A stretch of DNA of 64,000 nucleotides from an uncultured Lewinella sp. (GCA_913057725.1 CAJXOS010000005.1:29403-93402), one strand, 5' to 3'. Positions 8,828 to 17,909 are shown, counted from the stretch's first letter. Translations and numbers: made by a program. Notes: generated by a model from the letters alone, not told the origin.

Positions 8828-9265
8828 TTAGAAGATAGAAGCATCTTTTTTACGACGATCCAGCTCTTGTTCAATAATAGAAGCTACAAGATGAATATCA
8901 CGATGGGCAGGGTAACGCCGACTTAGATAGAAATGCCCAAATAAGACCGAAAGAAGTGAAATGGGCACTAAAGTGAGTAAGATTAAGCTTAACTGGCTGG
9001 CCTCGCTTGCCGCAGCCAAAAAAGAAGCAGCAATCCAGAAAGAAACACTAAAACCCAACAAGAATAATCGGTGATACCAACGCTCCGCAGTCTGCTTTTG
9101 GGCAACAATATGGCGAAGTAGCTGACTCAACTCCCGAGTACTATAGGCATCAGCACCGAACTCCATGATGAGCATAAGGTCATCATTACCGTCTCGTTCC
9201 AGACGCTGTAATTGTCGGTCGAAGAAGTACTGCTTCATCCCCTTAATGGATTCCCGGATGCCCAC
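8828..9265 (-). CDS. Unknown two-pass membrane protein
   Basis: 145 residues if the GTG at 9265 is used; an ATG at 9238 (MKQYFFDRQ) gives 136 and is preceded directly by AAGGGG. Two hydrophobic segments lie at about residues 65-85 (FLLGFSVSFWIAASFLAA) and 92-112 (LSLILLTLVPISLLSVLF), flanked by charged helices. Both ends are rich in charged residues (ELDRRKKDASIF). I do not recognise the family. It lies between the M20 gene and a larger unknown membrane protein, all on the minus strand. Confidence 0.65.
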   Translation of the reverse strand: MGIRESIKGMKQYFFDRQLQRLERDGNDDLMLIMEFGADAYSTRELSQLLRHIVAQKQTAERWYHRLFLLGFSVSFWIAASFLAAASEASQLSLILLTLVPISLLSVLFGHFYLSRRYPAHRDIHLVASIIEQELDRRKKDASIF

Positions 9266-9345
9266 AGTGTTGGACGAATTAATCAGTTATGAAATTGGTC
9301 GTATCTTAGCAAGCTAAGATACTAAAACCTTGTGGGCCAAGCAAA

Positions 9346-10677
9346 TCAAGACTCTGTTGGCAAGTAGAAAAATGGTATACGATCGACCTTGGGCTTCCCG
9401 CTATTGTCTACAGAAAGGTGCTCAATGGTAATCACATGTTCTCCTGGATCAAAGGTTAACCCAGGGAAGAAGATCCGTAAACCAGGTTCCAGTTGATGTG
9501 GATGCCGATACGCTTTCATGATATATTCTACCGGTACCTCATCCAGGAGTATTCTCATCTGTTCCTGAAAACATGCCATTCGGTACTGTCGGGTATCTTC
9601 AAAGTACTGCTCCATCTTATCCGAAGCAAAGGTCCGCTCTGGTTTTGTTCCAGAACATAGATCAAAGATTTTTCTACTCTCCCGTTCTGGCATCGGTATA
9701 AAAAGCTGTAGCTCTGTTGGATTATTGAGCATCGCCGATGGAATCTGCGGCCGGATAAATGCCAAATCATAATCGCTGGACTCATCCGCATAATTCGATG
9801 AGTACACTCGATCCGTTCGGTCGTCGTACCGAAGGTATTGCGCCGGCATTAGTGCCAAGATTTGGGTTCGGGAGAACACGGACATAGTGATAACCAATAC
9901 TCCTATTAACATACCCATCATTAAGCCCCAAAATCGCTTGGTACCCAAATTAGTCCGAATGGTGTAACCAAAGTAGGTTTGTGGCTTTGAAAAAATATTG
10001 GCGGCCAGCCTCCCTAGAAACATACTGAGCGGAAAGTGAATTCGTTTGACCCATTCCCTTTCCCTAAGACTCTTGCTATTCATCAATCCATTAAACATCA
10101 GCACCACCGCAATTAAGCCGAAGACACCTTGGACAATGATCGATGCTACCTCGTCTTCTAAAAAAGTAGCCAGTAGAAAGCCGACCAAAACAAAGCCAGA
10201 CAGCAGAATACCAATACCAAAAAAGACCATTACAAACGATAGAGCGTAAGCCAAGAGGGCGCTAGACACACGATCCAGGTCTTGATTGAATTGGTGTAGG
10301 CTTGGATATTTCTCCATAAGCTGATCCATAAAGTGTGGACTGTAAGAATCATTCTCACGGCGAATACCGTTCGGGTAAACACTCTCCAAACCAATCGCTG
10401 CAATCCACAAAGCCCGAAGAATAAAATGGGCCAAGAAGCTCATGACCAAAACCGCCACAGCCACTAATAGATAGAAACACAGGAAGTAGGCCATGCCCAT
10501 GAATCCTTCTGGCAGATTGAAGTAGAACCAACTAGAGAGCCCGTTGACAATATCAAAAAGCTGAAAGGAACCAAAGATGGCTACACCGGATATCACCATC
10601 TCCGCCTGCCAACTCTCCATGGCCAGGCGTTCCATCCAAGCCCCTTTGCTATCTTGCGTCTGATTGTTGTCTTCCAT
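9346..10677 (-). CDS. Unknown multi-pass membrane protein with soluble C-terminal domain
   Basis: 443 residues from the ATG at 10677 (MEDNNQTQDSKG); the frame extends 12 codons more but would run into the divergent gene. About five to six hydrophobic segments occur in the first 270 residues (AEMVISGVAIFGSF, MAYFLCFYLLVAVAVLVMSF, LAYALSFVMVFFGIGILLSGF, IIVQGVFGLIAVVLMF, WGLMMGMLIGVLVITMS). The last ~150 residues are soluble and end in a predicted beta domain (GEHVITIEHLSVDNSG). The family is not recognised. Its start lies only 24 bp from the divergent CoA-transferase start. Confidence 0.72.
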   Translation of the reverse strand: MEDNNQTQDSKGAWMERLAMESWQAEMVISGVAIFGSFQLFDIVNGLSSWFYFNLPEGFMGMAYFLCFYLLVAVAVLVMSFLAHFILRALWIAAIGLESVYPNGIRRENDSYSPHFMDQLMEKYPSLHQFNQDLDRVSSALLAYALSFVMVFFGIGILLSGFVLVGFLLATFLEDEVASIIVQGVFGLIAVVLMFNGLMNSKSLREREWVKRIHFPLSMFLGRLAANIFSKPQTYFGYTIRTNLGTKRFWGLMMGMLIGVLVITMSVFSRTQILALMPAQYLRYDDRTDRVYSSNYADESSDYDLAFIRPQIPSAMLNNPTELQLFIPMPERESRKIFDLCSGTKPERTFASDKMEQYFEDTRQYRMACFQEQMRILLDEVPVEYIMKAYRHPHQLEPGLRIFFPGLTFDPGEHVITIEHLSVDNSGKPKVDRIPFFYLPTES

Positions 10678-10701
10678 TGAGTAAATATAGCGAAGTTGAG
10701 C

Positions 10702-11787
10702 ATGACTCCACAAACCATTTTTTCTGGCCTCACCGTAGTAGAATTAGCTAGCGTATTAGCTGGCCCAGCAGTAGGTTTATTCTTTGCCGAATTAGGCGCC
10801 AAAGTGATCAAAATTGAAAACCCCAAGACTAAAGGGGATGTCACTCGGGCCTGGAAAGCTCCTACCGAGAATAAGGACAAGTCTGATTCCGCATACTACC
10901 ATAGTGTCAACAATGGAAAGGAAGTTCGTTTCCTCAACCTTAAGGCAGAAGATGACCGGCAACAAGTATATGAATTGATCAAAACGGCTGATATCGTTGT
11001 CGTCAACTATCGCCCAGGTGCAGCCAGCAAACTGGGGATGGATTATGAAACATTAGCACAGCTAAATCCACGTCTGATCTACGCTGAGCTTACTGGTTTC
11101 GGGGCTCAGGACAAACGCCTCGCTTTTGATGTAGTGCTACAAGCAGAAACAGGCTTCCTCCACCTGAGCGGTGAGCCCGATGGCCCGCCAGTAAAAATGC
11201 CAGTAGCGCTCATTGACCTATTGGCTGCTCATCAGCTCAAAGAAGGTGTACTCATCGCCCTTTTGCAACGCGAACGCCATGGAAAAGGGAGTAAGGTCAC
11301 TACTAGTCTGTACGCCTCGGCCTTGGCCAGTTTAGCCAACCAGGCCACCAACTGGTTAATCGCCGGTTATTCCCCCCAACGCATGGGTAGTCAGCACCCC
11401 AACATTGCTCCTTACGGAGACATCCTCCGTACGGCCGATGGTAAAGAACTCGTACTTGCTATTGGTGTAGAGGCCCATTTCAAGCAACTTTGTTCACTAT
11501 TAGAAGCCGAGGAGCTAGCTAGCGACCCTCGTTTCCTGACGAATGCAGATCGCGTCGCTCATCGAACTGAACTCATCCCACTACTGCAAGAGAAAATTGG
11601 TCAATTCTCGGATCGTGAAGCATTGCTCACACAACTTCATCAGGCGGGCATTCCTGCAGGAGCTATTCGGGACCTTCCTGGGGTTTTCGAACAAGCAGGA
11701 ACAAAAGATTTACTCGTAAGCAGTACTGATGACCAGGGGAACGCCATTAAGACCGTGAGAAGTGTCGTCTTTGACATCCAAGACTAA
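10702..11787 (+). CDS. CaiB/BaiF-family (type III) CoA-transferase
   Basis: 361 residues from the ATG at 10702. The opening LTVVELASVLAGPAVGLFFAELGAKVIKIENP is the signature N-terminus of the family, and AFDVVLQAETG carries the probable catalytic Asp that forms the acyl-aspartyl anhydride. The family transfers CoA between carboxylic acids (for example formyl/oxalyl, carnitine or bile acids). Most family members run 380-450 residues, so this one is a little short at the C-terminus. Substrate unknown. Divergent from a membrane-protein gene and closed by a strong hairpin terminator. Confidence 0.93.
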   Translation: MTPQTIFSGLTVVELASVLAGPAVGLFFAELGAKVIKIENPKTKGDVTRAWKAPTENKDKSDSAYYHSVNNGKEVRFLNLKAEDDRQQVYELIKTADIVVVNYRPGAASKLGMDYETLAQLNPRLIYAELTGFGAQDKRLAFDVVLQAETGFLHLSGEPDGPPVKMPVALIDLLAAHQLKEGVLIALLQRERHGKGSKVTTSLYASALASLANQATNWLIAGYSPQRMGSQHPNIAPYGDILRTADGKELVLAIGVEAHFKQLCSLLEAEELASDPRFLTNADRVAHRTELIPLLQEKIGQFSDREALLTQLHQAGIPAGAIRDLPGVFEQAGTKDLLVSSTDDQGNAIKTVRSVVFDIQD

Positions 11788-11798
11788 ACTAAAAAAGG

Positions 11799-11829
11799 GC
11801 GGCAAGCTGAAAGTACATCAGCTTGCCGC
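11799..11829. terminator. Bidirectional hairpin terminator
   Basis: Perfect 12-bp inverted repeat GCGGCAAGCTGA (11799-11810) / TCAGCTTGCCGC (11818-11829) with a 7-nt loop, flanked by A-run on the left (11789-11796) and TTATTATT on the right. It separates the CoA-transferase from a convergent gene. Confidence 0.85.
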
Positions 11830-11874
11830 TTATTATTCTGAAGGACAACTTGTCTCTATATTAACGTACCGGCT

Positions 11875-13557
11875 TTAGAAGCTCAATGCTTCTCGCAGCT
11901 CATCTCGGTTTTGTACTGGCGGGCTGACGGTCTCCAGTAAGAGATCCGCACCTTCGCCAAAGGGCTGATCAAGGTGGGCAATAGAAATGCCGCCTTGCTC
12001 ATTTACAATCCACAACAGATTATCGGCAGTTGGGGTAATACCAACTGGCGCATTGCTAGATGCCAGATAACGGAAAATGGTATTCTGCGCTTCATTCACA
12101 ACGTAAGCCGTGGTATTCTCAATAGCTTCACCATTATCAAGTACGTAGTTGACACCCGTTACTGTTTCTGGAGCATTAGTGGGCTGAGCACAGTTCCAGA
12201 TTCCAAAGGTTGTCACGACGAAACGATTAATCACTTTCCGACGTAGCGGCCCTGGACGGCTATTCAACTGTTCACTAAGCGTAGCTTGCAGTTCTGCTTT
12301 CCGGGCGGTAAACATCGCTTGAATGCTATCGCGCTCTTCACTAATCTGGCGCTCACGCACAGCTACTTGTGCATCATAAGCTGCTTGCTCTTGCTCATAC
12401 TTATTCAGCGCGCGCTGGTAATCAGCACCCAGCAAAACAGGAGCTACCAGTAGCGTTTCTTCATTTGCACTGTGCTGCAAAGTCAATTCAAACTGCTGAG
12501 CATTAAGTCGGCGAAGCTTTACCTGCTGCCATTCCACTCGGAAGGCACGAGAGTCTATTTCTGGAGATTCTGGTAAAATTTCCCAGATCGTTCCTGCGTG
12601 TAGGTAGTTCAGATCATCAGCTTGCAGATCGCTAGTTGGATCCAGCGGCAGTCCACCATTCACGAAGTCCAACTCAAGCGTTGGGAGATCGCCGGTAGCC
12701 TGGCGTGGTGGAACGGGTGCAGCAGGAACAGGGTTATTGGCTTGCAGTTCTTGCAAAGCAAGATCATAGTCAGCTTCTAGCCAACGTAGCTCTTGCTGCC
12801 AACGACGTTGTGGAGAATCGGCAGCACCAGGCTCCCATTCATCGTCTTCCGCAAACTGCAGGATATCAATATTCTGATATTCCCAAGTGCGATTCACGGT
12901 ATCCAACAAGTACACATAGTAATTCGGTAAGGTGAAGTAGTCCGATACTGTCACTTCACTACGCAGCTCTACCTGAACTGCTTTTCCTGGGGCCAACCTT
13001 AGGCGGCGGCCGTTTTTCTCGGCAAAAACTTCCACCATTCCGGCAGAAGTAAGATAACGCTGCATACCCAGCGAATCGTAAGCCATAGGGATGCCTGAGA
13101 CAAAGAAGTCAATATAGTCGTGCAACTCGCGGTAGTGGATTTCCACCTCACCACCTACCAATTTTCCTCGATCATCCATAAAAGCTGCGGCAGGAATCAC
13201 CAGGCGGGAACCACTTGGATAATCGATCACACCACCACGGTGCGCATCAGCAACTGCTTTTACTTCATAATCAATATTCAAATCAGGAACGGGTGCACTA
13301 ACAAAGTCTTGGCTGGCAAAATAAGATTCAGGAGTAAGCGGATCGTTTTGGAAAAGACCAGGAACAAACAACAAGAGAACAACGGCAGCAGCAGCTGCTG
13401 AAGCAACGTATACCAACCGACGAATGCGGGCTTGGCGGTTACGCGGTACCTGTTGTTCCTCAAACTGGCCAAGCAGCGCATCGAAGTCCATGTGCTGTCG
13501 GATGGCATCACCATCAGGCTCCTCCAGATTGAATTTAAAATTGTAGTTTTTTTCCAT
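11875..13557 (-). CDS. Large single-pass membrane protein, candidate anti-sigma partner
   Basis: 560 residues from the ATG at 13557. A cytosolic N-terminus of ~50 residues (HMDFDALLGQFEEQQVPRNRQ) is followed by one transmembrane helix (about 54-74, RLVYVASAAAAAVVLLLFVPG) and a long periplasmic region with beta-rich segments (VIDYPSGSRLVIPAAAF, GGEVEIHYRELHD), a coiled coil around residues 390-440 and a C-terminal repeat-like domain. No zinc-anti-sigma motif (HxxxCxxC) is seen. Its gene starts 88 bp after an ECF sigma gene on the same strand, which suggests, without proving, that it binds or controls that sigma factor at the membrane. Confidence 0.75.
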   Translation of the reverse strand: MEKNYNFKFNLEEPDGDAIRQHMDFDALLGQFEEQQVPRNRQARIRRLVYVASAAAAAVVLLLFVPGLFQNDPLTPESYFASQDFVSAPVPDLNIDYEVKAVADAHRGGVIDYPSGSRLVIPAAAFMDDRGKLVGGEVEIHYRELHDYIDFFVSGIPMAYDSLGMQRYLTSAGMVEVFAEKNGRRLRLAPGKAVQVELRSEVTVSDYFTLPNYYVYLLDTVNRTWEYQNIDILQFAEDDEWEPGAADSPQRRWQQELRWLEADYDLALQELQANNPVPAAPVPPRQATGDLPTLELDFVNGGLPLDPTSDLQADDLNYLHAGTIWEILPESPEIDSRAFRVEWQQVKLRRLNAQQFELTLQHSANEETLLVAPVLLGADYQRALNKYEQEQAAYDAQVAVRERQISEERDSIQAMFTARKAELQATLSEQLNSRPGPLRRKVINRFVVTTFGIWNCAQPTNAPETVTGVNYVLDNGEAIENTTAYVVNEAQNTIFRYLASSNAPVGITPTADNLLWIVNEQGGISIAHLDQPFGEGADLLLETVSPPVQNRDELREALSF

Positions 13558-13645
13558 AGCTCGCGGTTTTAACACCACAACTTATGCCTGCCGGAGGCGA
13601 TAATAGGATACCGGGGAGAGGCATCTATTATCGGCCGGCTCGGCT

Positions 13646-14221
13646 TCATTTGGTTTTCTGTCCTTGCATCCATTTTCTCAAGCGTTCCAAAATTCGATAG
13701 GTTTTCACCTTCGCATTGCTTTCGGTGATATCGAGGATTTCGGCAATTTCCTTAAAAGGACGTTGCTCGAAAAAACGGAGTTCAATTAGAGAAAGATCAG
13801 CAGGCTTGAGGGTGTCTAGTGCTTCGACTAGCTCCTCCATATGCCAGATGCCTCCCTCTAGTTCCATCTCTTCTGCTACTTCGCTCAGGGTGTTTTCTTC
13901 GATACTGACCGTACGCTTTTGGCTATTCTGCCTAAAGTGCTGGGCCACTTCATTGCTAGCTATTCGAAATAGCCAGGCTGAAAATGGTACCCCACGGTAC
14001 TGATACGCCCCCAGGCGTTGCAGCGCTTTCAAAAAAACTTGTGAACAAAGATCAGCGGTGAGGTCGCTATCGGCTGTTCGCCGAAAAACGAAGCGGAAGA
14101 TGGGTTCGTAATAGCGTTCGTACAGTGGTCGGAACCGGGCTGGATTCTGCTGGGCAGCTTGAATTTCTTCCCATTCAGCCTCCATGGCGGCTACCGAAAC
14201 TGTCTTTTGGGGTTCTGACAT
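13646..14221 (-). CDS. ECF-type RNA polymerase sigma-70 factor
   Basis: 191 residues from the ATG at 14221 (MSEPQKTVSVAAM). Region 2 is clear (YYEPIFRFVFRRTAD, ADLCSQVFLKALQRL, FSAWLFRIASNEVAQHFR) and region 4 ends the protein (LIELRFFEQRPFKEIAEIL, ITESNAKVKTYRILERL). Sigma regions 1.1 and 3 are absent, as expected for ECF factors. The next gene in the operon is a membrane protein with a short cytosolic domain, a common layout for a membrane-held regulator. The upstream frame continues to 14269 but without conservation. Confidence 0.93.
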   Translation of the reverse strand: MSEPQKTVSVAAMEAEWEEIQAAQQNPARFRPLYERYYEPIFRFVFRRTADSDLTADLCSQVFLKALQRLGAYQYRGVPFSAWLFRIASNEVAQHFRQNSQKRTVSIEENTLSEVAEEMELEGGIWHMEELVEALDTLKPADLSLIELRFFEQRPFKEIAEILDITESNAKVKTYRILERLRKWMQGQKTK

Positions 14222-14353
14222 GAACCTTTTATTGACCGATTTAGTACTTGTTTGCAAGATACTAAACATCCCGCTTCTCTCGGTTTTTGATCATTTGTTC
14301 AATAGCATAATGCAGAGCGGGAGAAAAGTAACAGCTACCAGCACAATAATTTT

Positions 14354-14698
14354 TTACTTTTTGCTTTTGCGCTCCTGTGGCGGCAAAGACATGACGTACT
14401 CATAAGAGGCATCAAGGTAAGCTCCGATTGTTTCGGGCTCCTCACGCAGACTCGGTGGAATGAGCACATAGTCGCGCATAACTGCACCATAAGAACGGTA
14501 AGGTTCGTCCGTATATTTCTCATGGAATTCTGCTCGGAGGTCATCTGGCAAGCGTATCCCAATTTCACCATCTTTATTTAATAGTGAAAACATATAGGTA
14601 TTTGCTCCGGTATAGGGCATGGTCTTGCCCAGGCGTTCGAATTTAGGGTTAGCCGCAATAATCTCATCATAGAACGCCAGCATCTCCTTATAATCCAT
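14354..14698 (-). CDS. Small unknown protein, possibly TfoX/Sxy N-terminal-like
   Basis: 114 residues from the ATG at 14698 (MDYKEMLAFYDEI). The frame continues upstream to 14815 through low-complexity purine-rich DNA, which I do not regard as coding. The layout (PYTGANTYMFSLLNKDGEIG, IRLPDDLRAEFHEKY, YGAVMRDYVLIPPSL, LDASYEYVMSLPP) recalls the TfoX-N/MmcQ-like small alpha/beta fold, whose members mostly lack known roles. This link is tentative. The Lys-rich tail (ERKSKK) ends the protein. Confidence 0.68.
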   Translation of the reverse strand: MDYKEMLAFYDEIIAANPKFERLGKTMPYTGANTYMFSLLNKDGEIGIRLPDDLRAEFHEKYTDEPYRSYGAVMRDYVLIPPSLREEPETIGAYLDASYEYVMSLPPQERKSKK

Positions 14699-14739
14699 CC
14701 CTTTAGATTTAACGTGAGGAATATGAAACTCAAGATACA

Positions 14740-14812
14740 AGGGAAAGGGGAAGTTGGAAATCGAAAATTGGAAGTATCCCCACTTCCCACTTCCGAATCC
14801 CAATTTCCAAAC
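14740..14812. repeat. Purine/pyrimidine-rich imperfect inverted repeat
   Basis: A 70-bp intergenic stretch built from variants of GGAAGTTGGAAAT on the left (14748-14775) and its complement (ACTTCC, CCAATTTCC) on the right (14781-14810). The arms pair imperfectly into one long hairpin. It contains no credible gene. It may be a dispersed intergenic repeat. Confidence 0.5.
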
Positions 14813-14841
14813 CAAAGACTTAGAAACCTTACGTAGATTTA

Positions 14842-15729
14842 TTAACCGAATCGCTCTGACTGAAAAGCAAGAAAAGCGGCTACAACCGCCTCAGGCGCTT
14901 CGGTTTGTGGGTAATGTCCAATATTCTCAAGTAAAACGACATCAGGGTCAGTTACTACATTCTCGTAAAAATCAGCCGCATGCCGGCCGGAAATTGGATC
15001 GAAACCACCATTGATGAGCCGTTGCGGAAGTTGCCCCAAACAGGTAGCAGCTCCCCATCGCTGTTCGTGCTCGACACGCTCTTTCATGTAGCGGATTAAA
15101 CGATGGAAAAGATACTTGCCATTTTGATATTGAATGAGCTGGTAGAATTCATCAATTTCTTGCTCCGTAGCCTGAGTTTTGGGGCCAAAAATGGCCTGAA
15201 AGTTCTTCTTTAATTTAGCCCTACTTAGAAATGGAGTGAGCAAGACTCCTAGTGGACCAGCTAGAGCCTCCTGAATAGGGCGCGGATGGTGCAGCTCGGG
15301 AAAGATGCCTCCATTCAACAAGCACAGAGACAGCAGCTCAGGTTCCGTACCAGGGCCACCTGTATGACTTCGTTCATAATGACGTGCCAATAGTTCTTGC
15401 GCCACCGTGTCGCCATAATCATGCGTTAGCAAGTGGTACTCCCTGATTCCTTGATCTCGTATTATGGCTTCGGTCAGGTCCGCTTGATCCATTAGAGAAT
15501 AGTCATACTTCCGGGGTTTATCCGAAAAACCAAACCCGATGAAATCAAAAGCCAGAACACGATAATGAGCGGTGAGCAGCGGCCATACTTTATGCCAATC
15601 CCAGGAAGCAGTGGGGAAGCCATGTAGTAAAACCAATACGGGTCCCGTGCCTGCTTGTTGGTAAAAAATACGGTGCACATCGCGATATCGAAAGTACTTA
15701 CCGCGCTCGTGCCATTCCTGAAATGTCAT
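14842..15729 (-). CDS. Alpha/beta hydrolase, MEST (PEG1)-like
   Basis: 295 residues. The oxyanion loop is LLHGFPTASWDWHKVWPLL (35-53). The nucleophile elbow is THDYGDTVAQELL, so the nucleophile is Asp, as in haloalkane dehalogenases and epoxide hydrolases; the exact wording HDYGD-VAQELL together with LCLLNGGIFPE is the pattern of the vertebrate MEST family and its bacterial relatives. The probable acid and base are in GGFDPISG and NIGHYPQTEAPE (His of GHYPQ). Natural substrate unknown. Monocistronic, minus strand; divergent from the next gene. Confidence 0.87.
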   Translation of the reverse strand: MTFQEWHERGKYFRYRDVHRIFYQQAGTGPVLVLLHGFPTASWDWHKVWPLLTAHYRVLAFDFIGFGFSDKPRKYDYSLMDQADLTEAIIRDQGIREYHLLTHDYGDTVAQELLARHYERSHTGGPGTEPELLSLCLLNGGIFPELHHPRPIQEALAGPLGVLLTPFLSRAKLKKNFQAIFGPKTQATEQEIDEFYQLIQYQNGKYLFHRLIRYMKERVEHEQRWGAATCLGQLPQRLINGGFDPISGRHAADFYENVVTDPDVVLLENIGHYPQTEAPEAVVAAFLAFQSERFG

Positions 15730-15856
15730 AACTTTGGCATGCTTTGCTTGAAGATACAGGATTTATTAGCAACAAAGATTTCCAACCTCCGTTCAAAAGA
15801 ACACAATCAAGATCAAAATCTTACTTTAGCTGCATAATCCCTCCTATCAGATACAC

Positions 15857-17368
15857 ATGAAACAGCGACTACTTCTACTAATCCTATGCTGCTGGTCGGG
15901 CCTCCGCCTACAAGCCGAATTAGCGCCTAATAAGTTGGCCGAGCTAGACACCCAACTAGAGCTACTCCTGCCTGGCACCAGTAATCAGGAGCAATCGGCC
16001 CGAGCCTTCGCCAAGGAGCGGATAAGTGTTCTCATCTCTGATCTAGAGGGGAGGAAAATTCGGCGAAAGAGTATCAATAAAGCCTTGGATTTATTGGAAG
16101 AAGAAGTAGCCCTACAGTTTCTTCAACGTCCTGCCTACTTCGCTGACTTTGATCAACTGTTCAAACTAGGGCAGTATGATCGGACTACCGCCACTGCCCT
16201 ATACGCGTTGGCCATGGAGTATTTTGGGCTACCCTACCTGCTCCAGGTACGTGATGCCGAAATATTGCTCATCGCTGACCCACAGGAAGCAGCTCGCCCG
16301 TTAGCCTTACCGCATGAAGACCCCTGGACAGCTGAAAGCAGCCAGCGTTTTCAAAATGCTTATCTAGAAGTCTTACGCTCCATCGGTTATGTATCTCCCG
16401 CAGAATGGGATCGCAGCCCTAAAGCGCTTTACGATCAATACTATATGGGTGGCGCGACCAGCCTTAATCTTCGGCAGATGGCCAGCTTCCTGTACTATCG
16501 TCAAGCCTTAAAGGCATACGCCAATGAAGCTTGGAGCTCTTCTTTGGATTGGCTTTATCGAGCGGAAAAACTCGCCAGTTGGCCGGTGCACGAAGTAATT
16601 CGACGAGCCGTTTGGTTACAGCTCGCCAACCAGCCTGATAATACCAGTGAATCTTTGCGGTACTTGTGGATGATTTGGAAGGATAGTCCAGGGGCTCCGT
16701 GGCAAAAGGAATTATTGCAGCGATTCAGCTCTGCTATCAGCGAGGAGGAGCGTAAGCTTAGTAGTTGGCAGATCGACTCTACCTACTTTGCCTACAAGGA
16801 ACAATTTGCCAACCACCCAGGAGCAGTGGGTCAATTACGAGAGCTGTACTACCTCCAAAGAGCTCGATACCACGCAAGAGAAAGTAATACTGAAGCCGTC
16901 ATGAGCTTTATGGATAGTCTTTATAGCCTCCGGCCATATCAGTCGGAAGTGCAAGATGTATTGGCGGGAATGCTGGTATGGTCCTTACGTGCGGAACGAG
17001 ATTACACCAAAGGTTTAGAACGAATTAGTGAATACGAACGACAGTACCCGTTCCTTGGTAAGAATCCACTCTTTCAAGATCGACATTTGTTCTATCAGGC
17101 TGAACGAATTCGCTACCATTTCAATGCCGACGAAGATATACTCGGAGGTCAGTACCTGGAGGAGTTTAAAAAACACAGCCGGCGTATCAATAAACCACCC
17201 AGCTACATTTCCTGGGTTACGACCGCTTATCTGGCTGCCTCCGACTACCACTTCCGCAATGGTGATTATCGCCAAGCCTTAATGCTGGTTGAAGAAGCGC
17301 GACAAGAGGCACCGCAGGATTCGTATCTAGATCATCGATCTGATGTTTTGCGGCGCTATTTGCGTTAA
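15857..17368 (+). CDS. Secreted helical-repeat protein of unknown function
   Basis: 503 residues with a signal peptide (residues 1-20, LLLLILCCWSGLRLQA). The mature part is almost wholly helical and shows degenerate TPR-like units, for example ASFLYYRQALKAYANEAWSS, WLYRAEKLASWP and FRNGDYRQALMLVEEARQEA near the C-terminus. No catalytic motif is seen. Probably a periplasmic or outer-membrane scaffold. Transcribed alone and stopped by a perfect hairpin at 17389-17421. Confidence 0.75.
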   Translation: MKQRLLLLILCCWSGLRLQAELAPNKLAELDTQLELLLPGTSNQEQSARAFAKERISVLISDLEGRKIRRKSINKALDLLEEEVALQFLQRPAYFADFDQLFKLGQYDRTTATALYALAMEYFGLPYLLQVRDAEILLIADPQEAARPLALPHEDPWTAESSQRFQNAYLEVLRSIGYVSPAEWDRSPKALYDQYYMGGATSLNLRQMASFLYYRQALKAYANEAWSSSLDWLYRAEKLASWPVHEVIRRAVWLQLANQPDNTSESLRYLWMIWKDSPGAPWQKELLQRFSSAISEEERKLSSWQIDSTYFAYKEQFANHPGAVGQLRELYYLQRARYHARESNTEAVMSFMDSLYSLRPYQSEVQDVLAGMLVWSLRAERDYTKGLERISEYERQYPFLGKNPLFQDRHLFYQAERIRYHFNADEDILGGQYLEEFKKHSRRINKPPSYISWVTTAYLAASDYHFRNGDYRQALMLVEEARQEAPQDSYLDHRSDVLRRYLR

Positions 17369-17388
17369 GACGCATTAACCTAAACGGA

Positions 17389-17421
17389 CAAGAGCCCACC
17401 AAACTAGTTGGTGGGCTCTTG
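17389..17421. terminator. Bidirectional hairpin terminator
   Basis: Perfect 14-bp inverted repeat CAAGAGCCCACCAA (17389-17402) / TTGGTGGGCTCTTG (17408-17421) with a 5-nt loop, between convergent genes ending at 17368 and 17448. Confidence 0.85.
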
Positions 17422-17447
17422 TCGTATAAGCCTGTATAAGTTGTGAG

Positions 17448-17909
17448 CTACACTAGATCATCTGTACGATAAACCGGGCTCTTCTTCTTTTCTTTATTCT
17501 TATCCACCTCACGAAGCTCAAGATGGTCATCCATACTCAAGCTTTCAGATTTCTGTTCTGCTGGCAACGCAGCTACTGGTGTCTCTATAGGCATATCAGG
17601 AGCTAACCGTTGAATCTCGCGAGCCAATTCGCGTTCTTCCCACTCCCGGGTACCCGCGTTAGTACCAGGTAGGCCAAAAACAAAGATATAGTGAAGGGCA
17701 ATAAGTACCCCCCAAGATAGCGCTGGATACATGAACCACATCTCATACCAACCACTCTCGGCGGCTTCCAGCATATTGATACTAAAAAGGAAAAGGATAA
17801 TCACTCCATAAATCGAGAAGTGACGGTAGAACCATTTCTTGGCCCGCACCTTTTTCCGGGCGGCTCTTACATAATCTGGTTCATCATTACGTTTACGTCT
17901 GCGTAGCAT
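17448..17909 (-). CDS. 2TM-domain protein 1
   Basis: 153 residues. A basic N-terminus (RRRKRNDEPDYVRAARKKVRAKKW) precedes two hydrophobic segments at about 30-50 (FSIYGVIILFLFSINMLEA) and 60-85 (MYPALSWGVLIALHYIFVFGLPG), the layout of the Bacteroidota 2TM domain (PF13239). A ~65-residue acidic, charged tail follows with DDHLELREV and ends in TDDLV. Third of three adjacent paralogs on the minus strand. Function of the family is unknown; in related proteins the domain is fused to LytTR regulators or histidine kinases. Confidence 0.85.
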   Translation of the reverse strand: MLRRRKRNDEPDYVRAARKKVRAKKWFYRHFSIYGVIILFLFSINMLEAAESGWYEMWFMYPALSWGVLIALHYIFVFGLPGTNAGTREWEERELAREIQRLAPDMPIETPVAALPAEQKSESLSMDDHLELREVDKNKEKKKSPVYRTDDLV

